Source of the DNA: Bacillota bacterium
Lineage (GTDB): Bacteria; Bacillota; Clostridia; Christensenellales; Aristaeellaceae
Assembly (NCBI GenBank): GCA_023416585.1
Contig: JAEZHM010000061.1
Span: 1 to 49,640, forward strand
DNA: 49,640 nt
Direction: 5' to 3'
In this document: positions 15,266 through 24,771 of the stretch, piece after piece
Layout of the letters: every line of letters starts with the position of its first letter
How positions within the stretch are numbered: the stretch's first letter is position 1
Notes under the pieces: model-generated
What the model saw: only the letters and a program-made list of their open reading frames with translations
Database searches by the model: none
Told to the model about the DNA's origin: nothing
Translations under genes and position numbers: made by a program

Positions 15266-16141
15266 TTAGTTCATCTGTTTCAAAATACGATTCATAAATG
15301 TTTTCGTGGAAACCTTACCAGAGCGGTTGAAACGGCCCAGGCTAAAAAGACAGTCCGGATTTCCCGCTTGAATGTAGTTGACCCGTTCTACGCAAGTAAG
15401 GGAAGCTGAAAAATGCATTTGCAGTAAACAATCCTGCGCTTCGGGGCAGACAAGGCCAAATGGGTATACAAATGCGGTGGCGGTGACGCCGCAGTGTTCC
15501 TGCAAAAGTATCTGCTGTTTCATCACATCGGAATTGAAGGTCGAACAATAAGCCGTTTCCGATTCTCCTCTCTTTCTTTGGCATCCTCTGCGGCCATTCA
15601 AGGAGTGCATGGCATAGGAATGATTCTGTATCTCAAAATATCCGCTATCCTTGAGAATTCGGATTTCTTCCCAGGATAGATAGCCGTAGTTTGGATTAGG
15701 ATCGTGCTTTATGCTAAACTCATCAGCATAGGATCCGACAATCGATATGACAGCCTTCATATCCATCTCTTGTAATATTGGAAGAGCATAGTAAAGCGTA
15801 TTGTAATGACCGTCGTCAAACGTGATCATGACAGGCTTTTCTGGCAGCGTACCTTGCCCATTCACGAAGTCTATCAAATCGCGTACATTTACAGCTTCAA
15901 ATCCGTTCTCCTTCAAATATTTCAAGTCGTTTCTCAAAGCATTGGGTGTAGCGACATATACGTCAGATTTCTTTGGATTATCAATAAGGCTATGGTACAT
16001 AATAATGGGCAGCCTTATGCTTTTTTGCGTTATGCTGTCCATGGCCGCTTGGCTGGATTCGTCCGGCGTTGCCGGAATGTTGAGGATAAAGGTCAATAGA
16101 ATAGACAAAAGTACCAGTGACATCAAACGCTTTCTAATCAT
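15266..16141 (-). CDS. Secreted polysaccharide deacetylase (NodB-type)
   Basis: 291 residues; ATG with AAAGGAG five bases upstream (the frame continues to 16198 without need). Signal anchor at about 5-25 (LMSLVLLSILLTFILNI). NodB domain: motif 1 MITFDDGHYNT with the catalytic/metal Asp pair, motif 2 NHSYAMHSL giving the metal His-x4-His, later YPFG. It deacetylates an extracellular N-acetylated sugar polymer such as peptidoglycan or an exopolysaccharide. It stands alone between terminators. Confidence 0.92.
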   Translation of the reverse strand: MIRKRLMSLVLLSILLTFILNIPATPDESSQAAMDSITQKSIRLPIIMYHSLIDNPKKSDVYVATPNALRNDLKYLKENGFEAVNVRDLIDFVNGQGTLPEKPVMITFDDGHYNTLYYALPILQEMDMKAVISIVGSYADEFSIKHDPNPNYGYLSWEEIRILKDSGYFEIQNHSYAMHSLNGRRGCQRKRGESETAYCSTFNSDVMKQQILLQEHCGVTATAFVYPFGLVCPEAQDCLLQMHFSASLTCVERVNYIQAGNPDCLFSLGRFNRSGKVSTKTFMNRILKQMN

Positions 16142-16645
16142 AACCGCTCCTTTAAAGCATGCAAAAGAGTCAAGCTTATTTTCCTCCCTCCTTGTCAACT
16201 TATTCGACGATACCGCTGCATGAAAATGCCTGTATAGGAAAACAAAAGAGATGTTGATTGCGGCACTTGCGCATCTTCTCTTTTATATTTCTCAAGCCAG
16301 AGCATTCTATGACCGGCATATGTTTTTTTCTGTTAATAATGGTGAAACCTATTTGATAAAGTTCAAGTGAAGATAGCTGCATGAACAAAGTTGCAAAAAA
16401 ATTCTTTTGCGTATCGGGTACAAGGCTAAAAGCAATTGCGAAAGCTTCTCTCCGTCCATTTCCCGGGAAATGATCCCGGTTCTGCACTAAAACCATGCCT
16501 TTTGTGAAGCCGTATGCGTTCCACACACGAATTAACCCTCTTGCTCTTTACCAGCTGTTGGTCCTTTACATAAAAATATAAGGAACGGATTGTGCTATAT
16601 CACGCTTGCCATGTCACCCGGACGAAAGAGCCAAAATGGTGTTCC
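16142..16645. other. 504-base gap without a supported gene
   Basis: Contains the 5' region of the deacetylase gene, an imperfect inverted repeat (AAAAGAGATG ... CATCTTCTCTTTT, about 16246-16286) that could be a terminator on either strand, and a 108-codon minus-strand frame (16200-16526) from a GTG behind GAGGG. The frame's product has no recognisable pattern and overlaps the inverted repeat, so I do not call it. The TetR gene ends at the right. Confidence 0.4.
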
Positions 16646-17176
16646 TTACGAATCATGCTTTACATGGGAATCAACCATCCTCAAAAATGCGGTATATGCC
16701 TCAATTAAAAGAGTTCGAGCTTCATCTTCAGGTAACGCCATACTGTTTGTAGCCACAATAGAAGCGATACCGTGAGTAAATATCCACACCTTGGCAAACA
16801 ACTTTGGGTTCTGAAGCCTGACTCCGCGGATAATGTCAAAGAGGCTGTCCAATTGAAAACAGTCTGACATGCACATCAGGCGAAATAAATGCGATTCCTT
16901 TCGCGCCAGCTCCACATAGCGCAAACCCATACTCATAAACAAAGGTGTACCTTCCATAGGCTGAGCTATATTACTGCTAAAAAAATCCTTCACTATTGCG
17001 TAGAGCGCCTGCTTCAAGCCTTCCATACTGCCAAAAAGGCGGAAGATGGGCTGTGTGGAGCAGCCCAGCGCATGCGCAAGACCCCTTGCAGTAAGGGTCT
17101 CAAACCCGATTTCCCGCGTCATGGCAAATGCCTTTTCCAGAACTTGCTGCCGGGATACCTGAGGTACTGGCGGCAT
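16646..17176 (-). CDS. TetR-family transcriptional regulator
   Basis: 176 residues, ATG with GAGGTG seven bases upstream. The N-terminal helix-turn-helix reads VLEKAFAMTREIGFETLTARGLAHALGCSTQPIFRLFGSMEGL, a good TetR match though the usual YYYF turn is FRLF. The C-terminal ligand domain is short and helical (FMSMGLRYVELARKE, FTHGIASIV), like TetR_C_33-type or WHG-type domains. A perfect 15-base palindrome in its 5' region points to autoregulation. No obvious target gene is adjacent: ppdK is on the other side of a terminator. Confidence 0.88.
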   Translation of the reverse strand: MPPVPQVSRQQVLEKAFAMTREIGFETLTARGLAHALGCSTQPIFRLFGSMEGLKQALYAIVKDFFSSNIAQPMEGTPLFMSMGLRYVELARKESHLFRLMCMSDCFQLDSLFDIIRGVRLQNPKLFAKVWIFTHGIASIVATNSMALPEDEARTLLIEAYTAFLRMVDSHVKHDS

Positions 17177-17193
17177 TCCTATTCACCTCATTA

Positions 17194-17208
17194 GATAACT
17201 ATGTTATC
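17194..17208. promoter_or_regulatory. Palindromic operator before the TetR gene
   Basis: GATAAC-TAT-GTTATC, a perfect 6-3-6 inverted repeat in the untranslated region 18 bases before the start codon. Confidence 0.6.
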
Positions 17209-17259
17209 GCTCTCGAGACAACGCCTCTTCGTTGAGTAGCATTGTTACGCATCATTGTT

Positions 17260-17287
17260 ATTCTACCAAAATACATTCATTAGTCAA
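17260..17287 (-). promoter_or_regulatory. Sigma-A-type promoter of the TetR gene
   Basis: Minus strand TTGACT (17282-17287), 16-base spacer, TAGAAT (17260-17265). Confidence 0.65.
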
Positions 17288-17290
17288 GGA

Positions 17291-17329
17291 TAAAAGAAAA
17301 AGCAGGAGCGTTCTTAAAACGCTCCTGCT
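17291..17329 (-). terminator. Rho-independent terminator of ppdK
   Basis: Perfect 12-base stem AGCAGGAGCGTT / AACGCTCCTGCT followed on the minus strand by TTTTCTTTT. Confidence 0.92.
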
Positions 17330-17346
17330 TCTTAATGGGATTGATC

Positions 17347-19992
17347 TTATTTCTTTGCAGCCTGCTTTTCTTCGATAGCCGCATGTGCCGCCGCCAGACG
17401 GGCGATCGGAACACGGAAGGGAGAGCAGGATACGTAGTTCAAACCAACCTTATGGCAGAACTTGATGGAGGAAGGATCTCCCCCATGCTCGCCGCAGATG
17501 CCCAGTTTGATGTCGGGGCGGGCTTGCTTGCCCAGCTTGACAGAGAGCTTCACCAATTCGCCAACGCCTTCCTGGTCCAGGCGGGCAAAGGGATCGTTCT
17601 CGAAGATCTTGTTGGCGTAGTAGGAATCCAAGAACTTTCCGGCGTCATCACGGCTAAAGCCGAAGGTCATCTGGGTCAGGTCGTTGGTGCCGAAGGAGAA
17701 GAACTCTGCTTCTTCAGCGATCTGATCGGCGATTACGGCGGCGCGGGGAATTTCGATCATGGTACCGATATGGTACTTGATTTCCTCACCGGCTTCAGCG
17801 AACACCTTTTTGGCGGTATCCAGCACAATCTGTTTAACAAAGGCCAGTTCCTTCTTAGCGCCGACCAGGGGGATCATGATCTCGGGCACGATATCCCAGC
17901 CGGTTTCCTTCTTCACTTTCAGGGCAGCCTGCAGCACGGCGCGGGTCTGCATTTCGGCGATTTCAGGGAAGGTAACGGCCAAGCGGCAGCCACGGTGGCC
18001 CATCATGGGGTTGAACTCGTGGAGCGCGTCGATCTTGTTCACGATCTTTTCGCTGGTGGTGTTCAGTTCCTTGGCCAGGGCGGCGATTTCTTCCGTCATG
18101 GACTTGGCGGGCAGGAACTCGTGAAGCGGCGGGTCAAGGTAGCGGATGGTCATGGGACGGCCTTCCAGAGCCTTGTACATTGCTTCGAAGTCACCCTGCT
18201 GCATGGGCAGGATCTTTGCCAAAGCGGCACGGCGCTGTTCCTCGGTGTCGGCCAGAATCATCTCGCGCACGGCGGCGATACGGTCAGCCTCAAAGAACAT
18301 GTGCTCGGTGCGGCACAGGCCTATGCCCTCGGCACCAAAGGCCACAGCCTGCTTGGTATCGCGGGGGGTATCGGCATTGGTGCGGACCTTCAGGGTACGG
18401 GCGGCGTCAGCCCAAGCCATCAGTTTTGCAAAGTCACCGGAAACTGAAGCTTCCACAGTGGGGATGAGGCCGGCGTATATGTTTCCGGTAGAGCCGTCCA
18501 GAGACAGAGCGTCGCCTTCATGGAATACCTTGCCGGCAACAGTCAGGGTCTTTAATTCTTCCTTGATGTGCAGCTCGCCGCAGCCTACAACGGCAGCGCG
18601 GCCCATGCCGCGGGCCACAACGGCAGCGTGAGAGGTCATGCCGCCGCGGGCGGTCAGGATGCCCTTGGACAGGTCCATACCCTCGATGTCTTCAGGGGTG
18701 GTTTCTTCACGCACCAGAATGACAGCCTTGCCGGCACGGCCGGCTTCGGCAGCGGTGTCAGCGGTGAAGTAAACATATCCGGTGGCAGCGCCGGGGGAAG
18801 CCGGCAGACCCTTGGCGATGACTTCGGCCTTCTTGAGGGCCGCGGTGTCAAAGTTGGGGTGCAGAAGTGTATCCAGCTGCTTGGGCTCCACCTTCAGAAT
18901 AGCTTCATCGGTAGAGAGCATGCCTTCTTCCACCAGGTCCACGGCGATCTTAAGTGCCGCGGCGGCGGTGCGCTTACCGTTACGGGTCTGCAGCATGAAC
19001 AGCTGGCCATGCTCAATGGTGAACTCCATGTCCTGCATATCGCGGTAATGCTTTTCCAAAGTATTGGCGATCTTGGTGAACTGATCGTATACTTCGGGCA
19101 TGGACTGCTGCAGGGAGGCGATGGGCTGGGGAGTACGGATACCGGCCACCACGTCTTCGCCCTGGGCGTTGAAGAGGTATTCGCCATACAGCTTCTTTTC
19201 GCCGGTGGAGGGGTTGCGGGTGAAGGCAACGCCGGTGCCGGAATCATTGCCCATGTTGCCAAACACCATGCTTTGCACGTTGACGGCGGTGCCCCAATCA
19301 CCGGGGATGTCGTTCATGCGGCGGTAGTAGATGGCGCGGGGATTATCCCAGGAACGGAACACGGCCTTGATGGCCTCCATCAGCTGAACCTTGGGATCCT
19401 GGGGGAACTCCACGCCCTTTTCCTTGAGGTAGATGGCCTTGAAGCGGCGAACAACTTCCTTGAGATCTTCGGCGTTTAAGTCGGTATCAAACTTGGCGCC
19501 CTTTTCTTCCTTCACGGCATCCAGGGCAGCATCAAAATTGGACTTCTTGATTTCCATGACAACATCGGAGAACATACTGATAAAACGGCGGTAGCTATCA
19601 TAAGCAAAGCGCTCGTTGCCAGTCTGCTTCACCAGGCCCTTGACGGCGATATCGTTAAGACCCAGGTTCAGGATTGTATCCATCATACCGGGCATGGAGG
19701 CGCGGGCGCCGGAACGGACAGACACAAGGAATGGACTCTCCAGATCGCCAAACTTCTTGCTGCAGATGACTTCCGTCTTGGCCAGCGCTTCATAAATCTG
19801 GTCCACAATCTCAGACGCGATCTGCTTGCCATCCTGATAGTAGCGCGTGCAGGCCTCGGTGGTAACGGTAAAGCCCTGGGGAACGGGGAGACCTACATTG
19901 GTCATTTCGGCCAGATTGGCGCCCTTGCCGCCCAGCAGGTTTTTCATGCCGGCGTTGCCTTCCTTAAACAGGTACACATACTTGGTTGCCAT
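17347..19992 (-). CDS. ppdK: Pyruvate, phosphate dikinase
   Basis: 881 residues; ATG preceded by GGAGGA, and the upstream extension of the frame is untranslated leader. It interconverts pyruvate, ATP and phosphate with phosphoenolpyruvate, AMP and pyrophosphate, as a glycolytic or gluconeogenic step in anaerobes. The nucleotide-binding domain (GGKGANLAEM near the start, SGARASMPGMMDT), the swivelling phosphohistidine domain (GGMTSHAAVVARGMG) and the C-terminal PEP barrel with catalytic Cys (GICGEHGGD) are all intact. Length is standard. No PPDK regulatory-protein gene is adjacent. Confidence 0.97.
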   Translation of the reverse strand: MATKYVYLFKEGNAGMKNLLGGKGANLAEMTNVGLPVPQGFTVTTEACTRYYQDGKQIASEIVDQIYEALAKTEVICSKKFGDLESPFLVSVRSGARASMPGMMDTILNLGLNDIAVKGLVKQTGNERFAYDSYRRFISMFSDVVMEIKKSNFDAALDAVKEEKGAKFDTDLNAEDLKEVVRRFKAIYLKEKGVEFPQDPKVQLMEAIKAVFRSWDNPRAIYYRRMNDIPGDWGTAVNVQSMVFGNMGNDSGTGVAFTRNPSTGEKKLYGEYLFNAQGEDVVAGIRTPQPIASLQQSMPEVYDQFTKIANTLEKHYRDMQDMEFTIEHGQLFMLQTRNGKRTAAAALKIAVDLVEEGMLSTDEAILKVEPKQLDTLLHPNFDTAALKKAEVIAKGLPASPGAATGYVYFTADTAAEAGRAGKAVILVREETTPEDIEGMDLSKGILTARGGMTSHAAVVARGMGRAAVVGCGELHIKEELKTLTVAGKVFHEGDALSLDGSTGNIYAGLIPTVEASVSGDFAKLMAWADAARTLKVRTNADTPRDTKQAVAFGAEGIGLCRTEHMFFEADRIAAVREMILADTEEQRRAALAKILPMQQGDFEAMYKALEGRPMTIRYLDPPLHEFLPAKSMTEEIAALAKELNTTSEKIVNKIDALHEFNPMMGHRGCRLAVTFPEIAEMQTRAVLQAALKVKKETGWDIVPEIMIPLVGAKKELAFVKQIVLDTAKKVFAEAGEEIKYHIGTMIEIPRAAVIADQIAEEAEFFSFGTNDLTQMTFGFSRDDAGKFLDSYYANKIFENDPFARLDQEGVGELVKLSVKLGKQARPDIKLGICGEHGGDPSSIKFCHKVGLNYVSCSPFRVPIARLAAAHAAIEEKQAAKK

Positions 19993-20105
19993 GATTTTAA
20001 GTCCTCCTCCACGAAAATAGTTACGCATGATGTCCATGCGGCAGATAAAGCATCAGGCATACAAAAAAGGAGCATGCCAAGGCTCGTACCTCAAACATCC
20101 GATTG

Positions 20106-20134
20106 ATTATACTATCTTTTTCCCTGTTTGGCAA
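20106..20134 (-). promoter_or_regulatory. Sigma-A-type promoter of ppdK
   Basis: Minus strand TTGCCA (20129-20134), 17-base spacer, TATAAT (20106-20111), about 110 bases before the ppdK start. The leader includes a GGCAT/ATGCC hairpin of unknown meaning. Confidence 0.75.
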
Positions 20135-20236
20135 TATCATACCAGGGATTTTCCTTGATGAGTGCTTACTGATTAAGCCCATTTGATCACCAAGGACTGA
20201 AGGCCGGAATGGCATGAGGGTAATCAACGATTGCAG

Positions 20237-22255
20237 TCAGCTAAGCGATACCTGCTTAAGCCTGTGAGCAAAATCCTGCCGGGCCTGGGCCTGAACGATG
20301 GCCCATTCCACCTTCAATTCCTTTTGATTGCGCAATTCCCGGAGACATTTTTGCATTTCGTCCAGCAGTTTCACATCCCCGTCCATGGAAAGCCCTGGCA
20401 GCAGCGGCGCGCCATGCTGTCTTGTGCCAAAGAACTCCCCTGGTCCCCGGAGCTGCAAGTCTTTTTTAGCGATCTCAAATCCATCGCCCGTGGCGGTGAG
20501 CGTCTTCAACCGTTCGTTGGGCTCTGACAGCAAAAAGCACCAGCTTTGCTCACTGCCCCGGCCCACCCTGCCCCGCAGCTGGTGAAGCTGAGAAAGGCCG
20601 TATCTCTGGGCATCCTCGATCACCATAATGGTAGCGTTGGGCACGTTGACGCCTACCTCGATAACGGTGGTGGCCACAAGCACCTGTAAATCCCCCGCCG
20701 CGAAAGCATCCAGCACCTCGGCCTTTTCCCTTGGCGGCTGCTTGCCGTAAGTCAGGCCTACCCTAAGACCCTTCAATGGGCCGGAGACCAGCGCGGCATA
20801 TTGTGTCTGAGCAGCCTTTACATCCGCCAGTGCTTCGCTTTCCTCCACCAGGGGACAGACGATGTAAGCTTGTCTGCCCTTCGCCACCTCATTTTTGATA
20901 AAGCCGTACATGGCTTCCCGCTTATCTTCCGAAACGATGCGCGTGGTTACAGGCGTACGGCCTGGAGGCAGCTCGTCCACCACAGAAAGATCGAGATCGC
21001 CATACAGGATCAGCGCTAAAGTACGGGGTATGGGCGTAGCCGACATAACCAATACATTCGGCGGTAATTCCCCCATTTCGTTTGTTCCCTTCCTTGCAAG
21101 CGCCGTGCGCTGACGCACGCCAAACCGGTGCTGTTCATCGGTAACCACAAGGCCCAGGCGGCGATATTCCACCCCCTCTGATATGAGAGCATGGGTGCCT
21201 ATCACTACCTGCCATGTACCTTCCCGTATTGCCCCTAGCGCTTCCCTGCGCTCCGCTGCCTTCATGCCTCCCAATAAAATACCGCAGCTTATGCCAAGCG
21301 GCGTCAATATGGCCTTTGCACTTTTCAAATGCTGCCGGGCCAGGATCTCTGTAGGGGCCATCAGAGCCCCCTGGAAACCATGGCACACGGTCAAATACAG
21401 CGCACCAAAGGCCAGTGCCGTCTTACCGGAGCCCACGTCTCCCTGCACCAGCCGTGCCATGGGGTGGGAAGCCGAAAGGTCGGCTGCAATTTCATTTAGC
21501 ACCCGCCGCTGCGCCATGGTTGGCGAAAAAGGCAGGCTGTTCCAAAATAGATCCAATTGAGAGAGACCCACAGGAAAGGAAACGCCTTGCTCCTTCCGGT
21601 TCCTTAAAAGCCCCAGAGCCGTTTGGTAAAGCAGCATCTGTTCAAACGACAACCGGCGGCGGGCCGTTTCCAGCGCCTCCCGGCTGTCGGGAAAATGGGC
21701 CTGACGAATGGCGTAATTCTTTTCACATAATCCATAACGAAGCCGGAGGGTGTTAGGCAGCGTTTCCGGGCAGGTATCCTCCACCTGGGTAAGCGCCGTT
21801 TCCATGAGGCTGCGCATGATCTTTCCCGGCAATCCATCCAGCGGCCTGTAAAGAGGAATGATCCCCGGCGATTCCTCCAGGGATGGATTCATAAGCTGCC
21901 GTTTTCCTTTGCGTTCCTCCACACGGCCATACATAAGCACCTGTTCCCGTCCCGAAAGGTTTTTTTCCATCCAGGGCTGGTTATACCAAATGCATTGGAT
22001 GTGCCCCGTTTCATCCCACAAAGACGCGGTAACGCTTACGAGCCCTTTGAAGCGGCTGAGCCTGGGCTTACCTTTGATGGAACCCATTACCGCCGCCGTC
22101 TGCCCTGGCGTAAGCTCACCGATGGATGTGATGTTTGTCGTATCCTTGTATCCAGTGGGCAAAAAGAACAAAAGATCGCGCAGCGAGATAATTCCCGCTG
22201 CGCGAAGCGTCTCCAGCCGCGTTTTTCCAACGCCGCGTAAATCCGAAAGAATCAT
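20237..22255 (-). CDS. recG: ATP-dependent DNA helicase RecG
   Basis: 672 residues, normal length. RecG remodels stalled forks and branched recombination intermediates. The N-terminal wedge/OB domain is followed by helicase motifs: Walker A GDVGSGKTA, DEQH box (VVTDEQHRFG), SATPIPRT, TTVIEVGVNVPNA and QLRGRVGRG. Its ATG lies one base after the fakA stop, with GGTGGAG as binding site, so it is the last gene of the asp23-fakA-recG operon, an order common in Bacillota. Confidence 0.97.
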   Translation of the reverse strand: MILSDLRGVGKTRLETLRAAGIISLRDLLFFLPTGYKDTTNITSIGELTPGQTAAVMGSIKGKPRLSRFKGLVSVTASLWDETGHIQCIWYNQPWMEKNLSGREQVLMYGRVEERKGKRQLMNPSLEESPGIIPLYRPLDGLPGKIMRSLMETALTQVEDTCPETLPNTLRLRYGLCEKNYAIRQAHFPDSREALETARRRLSFEQMLLYQTALGLLRNRKEQGVSFPVGLSQLDLFWNSLPFSPTMAQRRVLNEIAADLSASHPMARLVQGDVGSGKTALAFGALYLTVCHGFQGALMAPTEILARQHLKSAKAILTPLGISCGILLGGMKAAERREALGAIREGTWQVVIGTHALISEGVEYRRLGLVVTDEQHRFGVRQRTALARKGTNEMGELPPNVLVMSATPIPRTLALILYGDLDLSVVDELPPGRTPVTTRIVSEDKREAMYGFIKNEVAKGRQAYIVCPLVEESEALADVKAAQTQYAALVSGPLKGLRVGLTYGKQPPREKAEVLDAFAAGDLQVLVATTVIEVGVNVPNATIMVIEDAQRYGLSQLHQLRGRVGRGSEQSWCFLLSEPNERLKTLTATGDGFEIAKKDLQLRGPGEFFGTRQHGAPLLPGLSMDGDVKLLDEMQKCLRELRNQKELKVEWAIVQAQARQDFAHRLKQVSLS

Positions 22256-22256
22256 G

Positions 22257-23903
22257 TCACTCCACCGAAATCAGGTAATAATACAGGGGCTGGCCGCCCA
22301 TGTGGGTTTCCACATCACAGTGGCCATACAATTCCGAAATTTCACCGGAAAGGCTGTCCGCATCTTCCTTAGAGGTATCCTTGCCATAATAAATGGTAAT
22401 CAGTTCATCATCATCCGTCACCAGTTCCTTCATCAGCTCCAGCGCCACTTCCCTGGCACTCTTGCCGGAGCAGTGGATTTTACCGTTGTACAAACCGATG
22501 ATATCGCCTTCTTTTATGTGAAGCTCCTCATACTCGGTGTCGCGCACGGCAAAGGTGATGGTTCCGGTTTTGACTCTCTGAGCTGCGTCACTCATGCGGC
22601 GCACGTTTTCTTCGCTGCTAAGCTCAGGCTGGAATGCCACGGCGGCAGCAATGCCCATGGCCACGTTCTTTGTGGGGATTACGTGGACTTCCTTTTCCGC
22701 TAGCTCCGCCGCCTGTTGGGCTGCCAAAATCACATTGCCGTTGTTGGGAAAAATGAAGATGCAATTTGCGTTGACTTTATTGACCGCCGCCAGTACATCC
22801 TCGATGCTGGGATTCATAGTCTGGCCGCCGTCCACGATGGCATCCACCGTCAGATCACGGAAGATTTGGGAGAAGCCGTCCCCCAGCGACACGGCCACCA
22901 TGCCGTAATCCTTCGGCGGCATAAGCGCCTTTTCCTCTTCCATCTTCTTCTGCCGTTCCCGGCGCTGCTCCACCATGTTCTCGATTTTCAGGTTCACAAG
23001 TTCGCCAAGTGACAAGGCGTATTGAAGAGCCTTGCCCGGATCGTTGGTATGGACGTGAACCTTAACCAGGCTCAAATCCCCCACCACCAGCACGCAGTCG
23101 CCAATACGGTTCAGCCTGCGGCGGAAGGTATCGACATCGCTTTCCTGTATGGTGGGCAGAAGATTCTGCACCAGAAATTCCGTGCAGTAGGCGAATTTAA
23201 TTTCATCCAGCGCGTCATGGTCATCTTCAAAGGTGGCATTTCCGCCATCATGGAAGTCGACCTCTGTATTCTCAATCTGCTCGCCTCGTAGCACCGCAGC
23301 ATACCCTGTATAGATAAGAAGCAGTCCACGCCCACCGGCATCCACCACGCCGGCCTGCTTGAGCACAGGCAGCATATCCGGCGTACGCCTCAAAATGGCG
23401 TCGCCGCTGGTCAGCATCACATTGATAAGGCCCTCAAAATCGTCGGGATACAATTGAACCTGGCGTGTGGCATCCTCCGCTATCACACGTGCCACCGTCA
23501 GAATGGTGCCCTCCTTGGGCTTCATCACCGCTTTGTAGGCGGTCTCAACACCACTTTTTAGTGCCTGGGCAAAGATGGTAGGTGTAATCTTGTCCACACC
23601 TTCCAGTGCTTTTGCAAAGCCGCGGTATAATTGGGAAGTGATTACCCCGGAGTTGCCGCGGGCGCCCTTTAACGCGCCCTTGGCCAGCGCTTCTGCAGCC
23701 TCCCCCGCGGACAGATATTCCTTCCCGTTCGCTTCCCGGATAGCCGACATCATCGTAAGCGACATATTGGTGCCCGTATCCCCATCCGGTACGGGGAAAA
23801 CGTTCAAAGCATCCACGGCTTCCCGATTTTTCTCTAGTAGCGATGCCCCAGCCGCGACCATGTCACGCAGCAGCAAGCCGTCTATAACCTTTGCCTGAAT
23901 CAA
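22257..23903 (-). CDS. fakA: Fatty acid kinase catalytic subunit FakA (DAK2/YloV family)
   Basis: 548 residues. The N-terminal DAK2 domain contains LNVFPVPDGDTGTNM, the Asp-rich ADP/magnesium site, and GARGNSG; the middle and C-terminal domain (DAK1-like/DegV-binding, about 320-548) follow. FakA phosphorylates fatty acids held by FakB partners so that they enter phospholipid synthesis. Located 28 bases after asp23 and touching recG. No fakB gene lies in the window. Confidence 0.93.
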   Translation of the reverse strand: MIQAKVIDGLLLRDMVAAGASLLEKNREAVDALNVFPVPDGDTGTNMSLTMMSAIREANGKEYLSAGEAAEALAKGALKGARGNSGVITSQLYRGFAKALEGVDKITPTIFAQALKSGVETAYKAVMKPKEGTILTVARVIAEDATRQVQLYPDDFEGLINVMLTSGDAILRRTPDMLPVLKQAGVVDAGGRGLLLIYTGYAAVLRGEQIENTEVDFHDGGNATFEDDHDALDEIKFAYCTEFLVQNLLPTIQESDVDTFRRRLNRIGDCVLVVGDLSLVKVHVHTNDPGKALQYALSLGELVNLKIENMVEQRRERQKKMEEEKALMPPKDYGMVAVSLGDGFSQIFRDLTVDAIVDGGQTMNPSIEDVLAAVNKVNANCIFIFPNNGNVILAAQQAAELAEKEVHVIPTKNVAMGIAAAVAFQPELSSEENVRRMSDAAQRVKTGTITFAVRDTEYEELHIKEGDIIGLYNGKIHCSGKSAREVALELMKELVTDDDELITIYYGKDTSKEDADSLSGEISELYGHCDVETHMGGQPLYYYLISVE

Positions 23904-23931
23904 GGGTATTTCCTCCCGTCGGGTGGCTTAA

Positions 23932-24282
23932 TTAAACGCGGATGCCTTCCACCGAAATATTCACGCGGCGCACCGTTACGCCAGTCATGCTTTCCAGTTT
24001 GTATTTCACCGTTTCCACGATGGTCTTGCAAACTTCCGCAACGGATATGCCGTATTCTACGATGATGAAAAGGTCAACATCCAGCATGTCATCCACCAGG
24101 CGCAATTGTACACCCTTGGACAGGTTTTCCCTGCCAAGCCATTCCACCAGGCCGTCTTTAGCCCGCTTGCTGGACATGGCCACGATGCCGTAGCATTCCA
24201 GCGCGGCATAGCCCACAACCTTGAGCATGACGTCCTCGGTGATATAAATCGTGCCGATGTCATTCTTTATCTTGCATTCCAT
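23932..24282 (-). CDS. Asp23/Gls24 family protein (YloU-like)
   Basis: 116 residues; the ATG at 24282 has AAGGAGG eight bases upstream, and the longer frame lacks a site. The pattern GTIYITEDVMLKVVGYAALECYGI ... VDLFIIVEYGISVAEVCKTIVETVKYKLES matches Asp23/YloU. Its position as first gene before fakA fits the conserved yloU-yloV arrangement and suggests an accessory role in envelope lipid homeostasis. Confidence 0.93.
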   Translation of the reverse strand: MECKIKNDIGTIYITEDVMLKVVGYAALECYGIVAMSSKRAKDGLVEWLGRENLSKGVQLRLVDDMLDVDLFIIVEYGISVAEVCKTIVETVKYKLESMTGVTVRRVNISVEGIRV

Positions 24283-24415
24283 CGTCCTTGCCTCCTTAAG
24301 AAGCGGCAATTGCCGCGTGTCCGCCATACAACCAGCAGGGACCTGCGAATATGTAATCTTGCCTTTCCCGCAATAAATGGGCGTGAAAAGCGCTCCCTCT
24401 GCAAGGTCAAATCCT

Positions 24416-24444
24416 AGTATACAGGATTTTGCCTAAAACCGCAA
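24416..24444 (-). promoter_or_regulatory. Promoter of the asp23-fakA-recG operon
   Basis: Minus strand TTGCGG (24439-24444), 17-base spacer, TATACT (24416-24421). The -35 matches the one at the left-edge gene. A GCGGCAATTGCCGC palindrome lies in the leader at about 24304-24317. Confidence 0.6.
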
Positions 24445-24533
24445 CTGCATTATTGATCCCCTTATACGAATGAATAATGGTTTCAAATGCCACAAAAGAT
24501 TTTTCTTCGCCATTTTTGTCATTTATGCCGACA

Positions 24534-24562
24534 TTGACAAGTGCGATTATTAAGCTTAGAAT
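24534..24562 (+). promoter_or_regulatory. Sigma-A promoter of the class II ribonucleotide reductase gene
   Basis: TTGACA (24534-24539), 17-base spacer, TAGAAT (24557-24562). The leader of about 200 bases shows no cobalamin-riboswitch box by eye. Confidence 0.8.
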
Positions 24563-24608
24563 AATATATATTGTGGTCATTCCCGCATCGATACACAATA
24601 TATGCCGT
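24561..24608. promoter_or_regulatory. Tandem NrdR boxes at the ribonucleotide reductase promoter
   Basis: Two 16-mers each match 13 of 16 positions of ACACWATATATWGTGT: ATAATATATATTGTGG at 24561-24576 and ACACAATATATGCCGT at 24593-24608. Their starts are 32 bases apart, about three helical turns, which is the classical spacing of paired NrdR sites. The first overlaps the -10 hexamer, so binding would repress. Confidence 0.8.
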
Positions 24609-24771
24609 ATTTTGATCCTTAACGCTTGATGTCCAATCTTCTTGATACGGGCGATGCTCGCCAAAAATGGATCCAAAGCACGTAAACACTGTACTATCGA
24701 TTTAGGAGGCCCAGGGTACAAAGATAAAAACGGCGGGATCATTCGTCCAGCCGTGTATGGAGGAGACACAA

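Noticed and set aside
16200..16526. 108-codon minus-strand frame with GTG start and GAGGG site
   Set aside because: Product lacks any protein-like pattern I recognise and overlaps an inverted repeat resembling a terminator.
17335..19479. Long plus-strand open frames (370 and 303 codons) opposite ppdK
   Set aside because: They are antisense shadows of a GC-rich conserved gene; no binding sites, low-complexity Gly/His/Ala products, and ppdK on the other strand is unambiguous.
24563..24771. Possible cobalamin riboswitch before the B12-dependent reductase
   Set aside because: No B12 box or multi-stem pattern could be seen; only NrdR boxes and a simple hairpin (GGGCGATGCTCGCC) are present.
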